DNA from: Lucifuga dentata
Lineage: Eukaryota; Chordata; Actinopteri; Ophidiiformes; Bythitidae
Length of the DNA: 64,000 nucleotides
Direction of reading: 5' to 3'
Assembly: GCA_014773175.1 (NCBI GenBank)
Contig: VXCM01000223.1
Span: 434,001 to 498,000, forward strand
Part shown: piece after piece, positions 51,605 through 64,000 of the stretch
Numbering within the stretch: the first letter of the stretch is position 1
Layout of the letters: every line of letters begins with the position of its first letter
Program-made: the position numbers and the translations under genes
Notes under the pieces: generated by a model
Seen by the model: the letters and a program-made list of their open reading frames with translations, nothing else
What the model was told of the DNA's origin: nothing
Databases searched by the model: none

Positions 51605-54600
51605 GCTTGGGTTAAGAAAAATGAAATCAAAATTATTCAGAAATACACAGTTGTATGAAACCTGTTATAGCATATTCACCCTTGAAATGTTGAGTTATGC
51701 TGAAGAAAATAAGAATAGGTGTCACAGGATTGTGTAGTGAATGCACATTATAAAATACACCGCATTGCTGGTGATATAAACAAATGCTGGACTTAAATAA
51801 TAATTGTGTTATTGGCTGAAGTCACAAACACATATCACAGATCAGAACAGATAGGTACTTACTTTACCAGTCAGCTGATGGCAGACACCAAAAAGAAGAA
51901 AATGTATAGTCTAGTATCTACTTTCATTTCATCAGTATGAATTCAGTGTCAATTGATTCTGAGCATCTATTTGTTTTTTTCCACACACTGCACATCAAAA
52001 GATAGTTTTGACGGTGTGTTTGTTTAGTTAAAATGTCGCCTACTCGTCCAGTCTCTTCGATGAGAATATATATATATATATATATATAAACAAAAAAAAA
52101 CAAAAAAATCAAATCTTCTCACGGCGATGTGCACCGCGCTAAGATGAGTACAGGACGTACAGATAACGCCAAGCACAGTACAATGAAGTGCGGGTGGGCA
52201 CGACGGTCCCACCGCTTCTAGAATAACAATTGGTTAAACTGAGTAAATCACGTGCTCTGCGATTGGTGGTTTCAACTGTCAATCACTCTTCAGGCGCTTG
52301 CTTACTTCACGAGTTTGTTGCGCCTCGGAACGTGGAGATACGTCATTTATGACCACAGCGCGTTCGAGCTTAAAGGACCATACCATCATTTTGCATGTTT
52401 AGACTAATACCATATTAACTTTTCATACACGTAAGGTTACTGACAATCATTTCCCAAAGGATAAAACCGTATTTCAGTTTCATGATATTTTGCAAAATCT
52501 TTTAATATTTCAAAATCAAATATTCAAGCGATACATCCACCTTAAAAATTGATGTTTCGTCTAATAGTTAGCAAAACTATGAAGTCACGGTCGTTAAAAA
52601 TTTTCGATAAATAAAGGCCTTCTTTTGGGACTATATTCCCCAGTGGAGATATACATTCACTCCGCGCCTTGTAATGCACTTAAGCGCTAAAATTACGAAA
52701 CTTCGAAAAAAAAAAAAAAAAAAAAAAACAAACCTCTGAATATACGCGTTGTTCACGATAATGGATTACCTATCCCAAGAACTTTTCAAAGTATCAACAA
52801 GTTGATTTTAAGAGCATACCAGAATGAATTGAAACTAATGGCGGTCTGGATGGTAGGGGACTTTTTTTTTTTTTTTTNATTAGGTTCAAACATGCAAAAT
52901 GGTTGGTATGGTCCTTTAACAAAGTGGGAGATTACAAGGGCAATTCCATGAAAAAATGTTTTGTTTGCTGTCTCGACAAAAAATAAAATACAAAACACAC
53001 ACACAAAACTACTTTTTTAAAGTTATTACATTGTCAGTGTTGTTTAACTTGTTATTGTTAGTATTGTTAGTGTCTGCATGCTAATATATTTAACGAAAAT
53101 GCTTCTAAACTTTAATTTATAATACAAAAGTTTATGTTTACGATATGAACAGCCACGTTGAAAACTTTTCGAGTAGGGCTTCCTAGTCGAGGGAGCATTT
53201 TCCCAGTTAGAGGTCGGAAATTCAGTGCTCCTAGTGGAATGCTAACGCAGCAATCATCATCATCATGACCAGCCTTTATTTTATTGTCAGAGGGGATTTA
53301 GTAGAGATCCTGATCCTCGATTACAAATCAAAAATCGAGTTGAATGTAATTAAAGTGCTACATAAATAATGGTTCTGTCCAAGTTAAATAAAATATTAAA
53401 GAGCTGAACATATATTCTTGTGGGAAAGAAACACCAGACATACAGTAAGACTAGAGTTAATAAATTCAGAAGTTTAAGCAATTACAATCAAATCTAACAA
53501 GTTCTGCAATCAAGTTGAAATGGTTGAACGACAGATGGTTCAGATCTTAAACTTTGCAAGCTGTTCCACATATTGTATGTGGAGAAAAGGGCATTTTTTC
53601 TAGGTTGTTTTACTTATGAAGCAGACTGCAAAGTATGAAATCTATCAAGGTGAGGTACTCCAAGACTGATAATATTCCACATTTTAAATGATGAAATATA
53701 TGGCAGAAGCTTAATTACTAAGTTTTGTAGATGATTAAATATCATAGTGATGGTAAAGGTCTAGTACAGGTTGCTTTAAAACTTTTTTTTTTTTACACTA
53801 GTTTTAATTTATCTAATATTCAGTGTATTTATTAACAGAAATAATACCCTATGACTTAANTTTTTTTTTTTTTTTTCTTTCCTTTTATTAAGAACACATC
53901 CTCCAGATATTTGGTGGATTCATCCTACTGAAAAAGTAAACAGAAAGGTTTGGATAATGCACATTAATATGACAAATTCTTCCTCCAGGCTTACAAAAGA
54001 CAAAAATGAAACAAGACAAAGCAGGTGAATATTTCAAATGGAAGCTCTAGCCTGCAGAGAACCCACAAGCTAAAAACCCAACAACTTAGAAAGATGATCT
54101 TCATCCTGAACCTTAAAGGGTAAACACCACTCAATAACAGCACCTCAGGAGCTGAAAGAAATGACCCAAACATATTTTACAGTTTGATAAAACACATCAA
54201 ACACTTTCATTCATTGGAAAACACAAAAACAAAAACTGGGGGTTGAGAAGTCATTTCATTTCAGACTGTTGAGGCACTCTTGGTTGAGTGGAGCTTTGGT
54301 GGCACTGTTAACTAACTCAAACATTCACTTCATTGAAATGTATCTTTCAAACAGCAGAATATTAAAGAGCAACATGAAAAAAACCTACACTCATTCATTG
54401 TAACAGCTTTGTATGCCTGACGCTTCTCCTGACCACTGGAACCTGCCAGGGATATTTATGAAACCGATTCAAATTATTCCTGGAAAGGTGGAATGATCAG
54501 GAGAAACACTGTATCTCAATGTTATGAAAGGGTGACAATGTATAGAGTGGACACTTCATTTATCCATATACAATAAATATGCTGGCCTAAATTTGACGCT

Positions 54601-54810
54601 GAAGAATGCTTTCATGCCCCTGATTCCAAGGGTCACTGCTCAAGGGGAAAGGAATTGAGTGAGTGGGGTCAGCATTAGTAACAGATATGACAGTTCACTT
54701 TATCACGTTAGCAGAACAACTTTGCTCATGGATGTGTTTGGGTAGGGAAATTCCCTCTTCTCTTATTTGGTGTAACAGTGTAACACATGGTTGCTGGAGG
54801 ACACCATTTG
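51605..54810. other. slc25a53 promoter side, MITE and prps1 3' UTR
   Basis: The 51.9-52.35 kb part likely holds the slc25a53 first exon and promoter (CpGs at 52110-52370, a (TA)n run at 52069-52088). It is followed by the full-length MITE-like element at 52370-52919. The prps1 3' UTR probably extends from 54810 down to about 53870, where a minus-strand AATAAA lies at 53884-53889. Ns occur at 52878 and 53860, each next to a poly(T) run. Confidence 0.45.
52370..52919. mobile_element. full-length MITE-like element (copy D)
   Basis: About 31-bp terminal inverted repeats are visible: the left end reads ttaaaggaccataccatcat and continues to ttttgcatgttt; the right end is its inverse (aaacatgcaaaatggttggt, then atggtccttt). 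The interior of about 490 bp is AT-rich and without a long ORF, so it is non-autonomous. It contains a poly(T) stretch with an N at 52878. This is the reference copy for the other four. No clear target-site duplication other than the shared TTAA-like ends was identified. Confidence 0.65.
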
Positions 54811-58260
<3,450 letters not shown>

Positions 58261-61200
58261 AAATTAAAAGCACCTAAAATGCAAATTAAGGAGTTCTTTT
58301 GAATGGACAGAAATACGTATTTTTTAGACTGTTAGGAAATGTTTACAGTTTATTTGTCTTAAATAATACTTGAATTGTTCAAAACTGGCTAATAGATAAC
58401 TCACACGTGCTTAAAATAATGTAGAGTTTGTAGCCATTCACCTTAATTTCACATATGTGCAGCTTGCTATGCATAACAGTTCTGACCTGCTGCACAGAAT
58501 TTTGTTCTAGATCATTTATTTATTTATTAAATTAACCCCACCTGTATGTACGTGTGAAACCTTAAAAGCAACCAGCCTTCACCCCACTAGTGAGCAACAT
58601 TACCTGGTAAGATACTGAAGCATACTAGCAAAAATTTTTAGTGTTAGCTCGATTTCAACAAGTTTTAACAGTAACAATAACTGACTACATCCAACTGCTG
58701 GTGGAAAGGCAACAAAACTCAACATTATTGTACATTTGCCTTATGTTTTCATCTTTAATTCAGGATGTGACATAAATTTATGTCATTTTGCCAGGAATCC
58801 ACAGTGCATGCCTGGCACTTCAGGGCCCAATGAAGTCCACAGACTACAAGTTTACTGTCACGAAAGACACAACCTGGTAACCTGCTAGCAATTCAGTAAG
58901 TACTTTCTGAAGGAGGTATGGACACATTTTTGAATGTCACTAATACCAGTTTAGCAGTAAGAGTTACACTGATATTATTTTATGAATAAGGTTTGATTGG
59001 TGTGAATTATAAATGTAAAACTAAATTTAAGTGACAGTTGTGGTTTTGCTGAATTATCTCTATTGTTGCCACTACAGTAAATGAAGTAACATTACTGCAA
59101 TGGTAGTATTTTGGAAATTGTACTTCCTCTGGCTAGTTGTTGGCTCAACTTTGATCTCCTTTATAAATGCTATAATAGCAATGAAAATATAAATAATAAA
59201 TAATATATGTTAATAAATAAACATATATGTGTTCATACCACATTTTTTTTAACTTTTAATATATTTTACGAGACAGATTAAAGTTAGAAGAGTTGTATCA
59301 AGTCAGTTTTTTCCAGAGGCAGAAGCGGTAAGAACCTGCTGGCAACAGCAAGTACAACGATTCCAGATAACCAGCTTTCACATGATATTATTTGTTTGAT
59401 GCCATTCTAATTAACACCTTGTGACTATTTTGAGTTTACTACATGCAGGGTCATTGCCAAATTCTCTGAAAAGGTTTATCTTCAATATACTTTATTGCTC
59501 TTAAAACATGAGTTACTTATACACAGACAGAAAGCCATAGTGACGACAAGCTCATTGACAGTAAATAAAGACAGGAGTGAATTATGCACATAAAGAAACG
59601 ATGAATTAAGCCATAGCAGGCTCATCGTGCGAATGAAACACAGACAAATCCACACAATCTGGCAAAGCAACTGAACAATGACAACCACAGAAAATGTTTA
59701 TCATAATGTTAAAATGTTCAAGTGGTGATGAGAGAACATTGCAAGATGTTTTCATGTGTTTATAAAAATAATCATGTCCCATGCTTTATACTCATAATAT
59801 ATTCTTTAAAATATATGTTTTGCTATTGGTCTCTTACATTACTACTATAAATAATTACCTCACAGACATGATTCATCTTTTCTTTTTCTGTTATAAAATA
59901 GTGAATAAATCTTAATGTTACAAGTATTTAATCTTTTAAAATCTTATTTTCACAAATATTTTATCACAGGCTATTTACATTTCTTGTATAGAATCATACA
60001 TTTTCACTTTGAAGATAACCTGCAAAACTTTACATTGCCATCATGGCCTTTCCTTCCGCATATTCTTTCTGCTTTATAATTGGAAAATGATCCATACAAA
60101 CAGTATAACCACCTTGAAAGTCCGTTAAGTAAGGGAAAACATGCAATACAGTGAACGAGAAAACACTGAATGTGGTTATGGAAAATGACACGTTAACAGC
60201 AAAGAAAATAACACTGTTAAAAGAGAGTGCCTGTAAACATCACAGTTGTATTTTGAAACCAAGAAAAGAAACAAAATTTGAGATGCTGATTTTCCTTTTA
60301 TACTCAAGGAAAAATGTTGATGATTGTGTTTATTATCTTATGAAAGCATATTTCTAATTGTTAATCAAAAATAAAACAATGAAAAAATATTTCATTTGGT
60401 CAAAAAATGGCTCAAATTCACAGTAGTTTGGAGACATAATTTGGCTAGAAACTATTTAATCTAGGTGTCACAATGTTTGACAATACAGCAATACACATGG
60501 AAAATTGTCACTGTAACATCAGAACAACACAAAAACTGTATAATTAAATGCCTTAGTAAAACAACTAAATAAATATAGTATTTTTCATATGTAAATCATG
60601 TCATTTGTAAATTCATTTGTAAACTGTCCACTTACTTTCTTGCCATCCAGAAGGTTACAGTCTATTCACTATCTAACATTTGCTTGTCTATATGTTGTAC
60701 AGTATAGAAGAAGAGTTTGTTGAAATTTTCTTTGACACATTTCTCAAGGTGAAAATCACAAACTTTGGTGTTTTGAAAACAGTACATCATGGATTTTATT
60801 TTAGGAGAGTGTCATGTTATTGGACTCACTTTTTATCATGCTAAGAGCAATTTGAAAGCACTTAATATTAGGTTTCATGTCTTTGTTTTATGTAGCACCC
60901 TGCTACCAATAGGGTTTCAGATCACCTTCTTTTAACAGTGTATGTAATATACATGTTAAGCCAGCACAGCTATAGAGCTGCTAGTGATTCAGTTCCAAGT
61001 ATGGTAAGAGGATAAGACACAAAGAAGATTTCAGACAGGAAACAGATGTGTTAGTTTTATTAAAATACATAGAAAACTACTTTGGGTGTTTCTTATATAT
61101 TTGCTAGATTGCACAATGTAACAGCACATAGAAAGCTAATTTGATATACTGTGTCTGGAAACCTGAATTAAAACACAGGATCAGGAAACAGGTGAGCGCC

Positions 61201-62316
61201 ATCTTCGAGGAGATGAACCACGTACAACAGTTGATGTGGACTCAAGTGATTCTTTTTTTCAGCAGCAGAGTGAATAAAAAATACATTTCAACTTTCAGAG
61301 CTAATTTGGGAGGTTGTGCAAAATTCTAGAGATAAGATTACTCACTTTCAAGTGGATTTCTATTAAAAAATTATGATTCACAACAAGTGAGATTTAAGTG
61401 AGCTGTGAATTGGTGATAGTGTAAAATACAATGTGTGCGTTAAGTACACTGCGGGAATCCTTCTGTATGTGATAACAGCTGAGTGAGGCAACAGCACTCA
61501 TTACCATACAGTGGATAAGACTATGACTTGGGTCTCTGCTACATTGTCTGCCCTGAGCAGGTGTGTTGAGTACCTCCATTATTATCTATTAGTGAGAGAG
61601 TGGGACCCTGTCAGTCAGTATTGTTTAATAATACTTGCCTTTCAACAGTTTTCATCTTCCACCACTTGTATTTTGAGTCATTTCAGTACAGCACACAGGT
61701 CAACAGATCCAACAGAGATCTCCATTTTGCATTACAACAGTCATAAAATTCAACAAACACATCACCATCTAACCAACCAATGCTTTGGACTATGCAATTT
61801 ACAGAAGTCACTACTTGATGAGATCCATAGTATATTTGCCCAGAGCATATTTATTTCTGATGATTTATTATGATTTTATATTTCTCTTAATACATTTCAA
61901 ATATACTCCTTATCTTTTTCTCAACAAAATTGTATATATTTGTTAAGAAGACACAATTCAAATATATATATATATATATATAACATAGAAAATACTGTAC
62001 CATAACAATTTCTGAATATTGTGAAAATTAATGTGAGGTGGTTAGACATGTATCACTCAGTCTGTTATAGGGTTATCACTCAATTGTGCATTAGTTTGAT
62101 GAATCATATTTCAAAACAAAATACACAAGGCTACCGCAGGGCCTGTAAACACGAGATGAAACAGCTGCATTGCGATTTTTATTAAGTATGATTCATTGCA
62201 TTTCTTGTAAAAAAAAAAAAAGAAATGTAAACAGTAAATAAATTATGAAATTGGATGGAATCACCACCCACACCCACGACTTTTGATTACTCCCTGGTAT
62301 CTTAGTAGTAGTATCT
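58261..62316. other. intergenic AT-rich region and frmpd3 3' UTR
   Basis: No exon is supported. The sequence is strongly AT-rich with scattered poly(A) and a (TA)n tract at 61962-61982. The part next to 62316 is frmpd3 3' UTR; a minus-strand AATAAA near 62178 is a possible early polyadenylation signal. Where the UTR ends farther left is unknown. Confidence 0.4.

Positions 62317-64000
<1,684 letters not shown>

Noticed and set aside
52370..52919. piggyBac assignment from TTAA at both ends
   Set aside because: The bases inside the TTAA are AAGGACC rather than the usual piggyBac terminus, and other copies do not keep TTAA at both ends.

Overview
This window is vertebrate nuclear DNA and almost certainly comes from a ray-finned (percomorph-like teleost) fish. 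Genes are split by GT-AG introns, intergenic DNA is AT-rich and full of microsatellites, and there are fish-type LINE and MITE remnants. The recognisable genes are orthologues of vertebrate loci. All of them read on the minus strand, so each gene's 5' end lies at the higher coordinate.

Layout from left to right. 1-8.87 kb: gene-poor, with microsatellites and transposon tails. 8.87-9.52 kb: the last coding exon of an unrecognised proline-rich protein. 9.5-19.8 kb: no exon I can support. 19.83-20.68 kb: a single-exon KCTD12-family gene (GABA-B receptor auxiliary subunit type), with a 42-codon membrane-type small ORF just upstream. 26.1-31.5 kb: znf711, a ZFX-family activator with 12 zinc fingers; six coding exons were joined and the reading frame closes at 843 aa. 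32.9-44.9 kb: slain1, a microtubule plus-end protein; eight coding exons join in frame to 628 aa, and an RTE-like LINE sits in one intron. 47.2-48.8 kb: a two-exon beta-thymosin. 50.7-51.6 kb: slc25a53, a mitochondrial carrier. 54.8-58.0 kb: prps1, a complete seven-exon gene for PRPP synthetase of 318 aa. 62.3-64.0 kb: the C-terminal exon of frmpd3, cut by the window edge.

The genes do not form one pathway and there is no operon logic. The layout is informative as synteny. From memory, ZNF711, TMSB15, SLC25A53, PRPS1 and FRMPD3 are on human Xq21-q22, while SLAIN1 and KCTD12 are on 13q22. The block therefore mixes two human neighbourhoods.

Fourteen single N bases occur. Four of them are flanked on both sides by perfect 62-67 bp direct repeats, which points to uncollapsed contig overlaps rather than biology. 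One such repeat adds 22 codons to the frmpd3 exon, and another duplicates a slain1 splice donor. I found no CRISPR array, no tRNA or rRNA gene and no convincing new defence or metabolic system. The most interesting items are an interspersed MITE-like family, an expanded acidic repeat and a GC-AG intron in znf711, a candidate micropeptide, and the orphan proline-rich exon.
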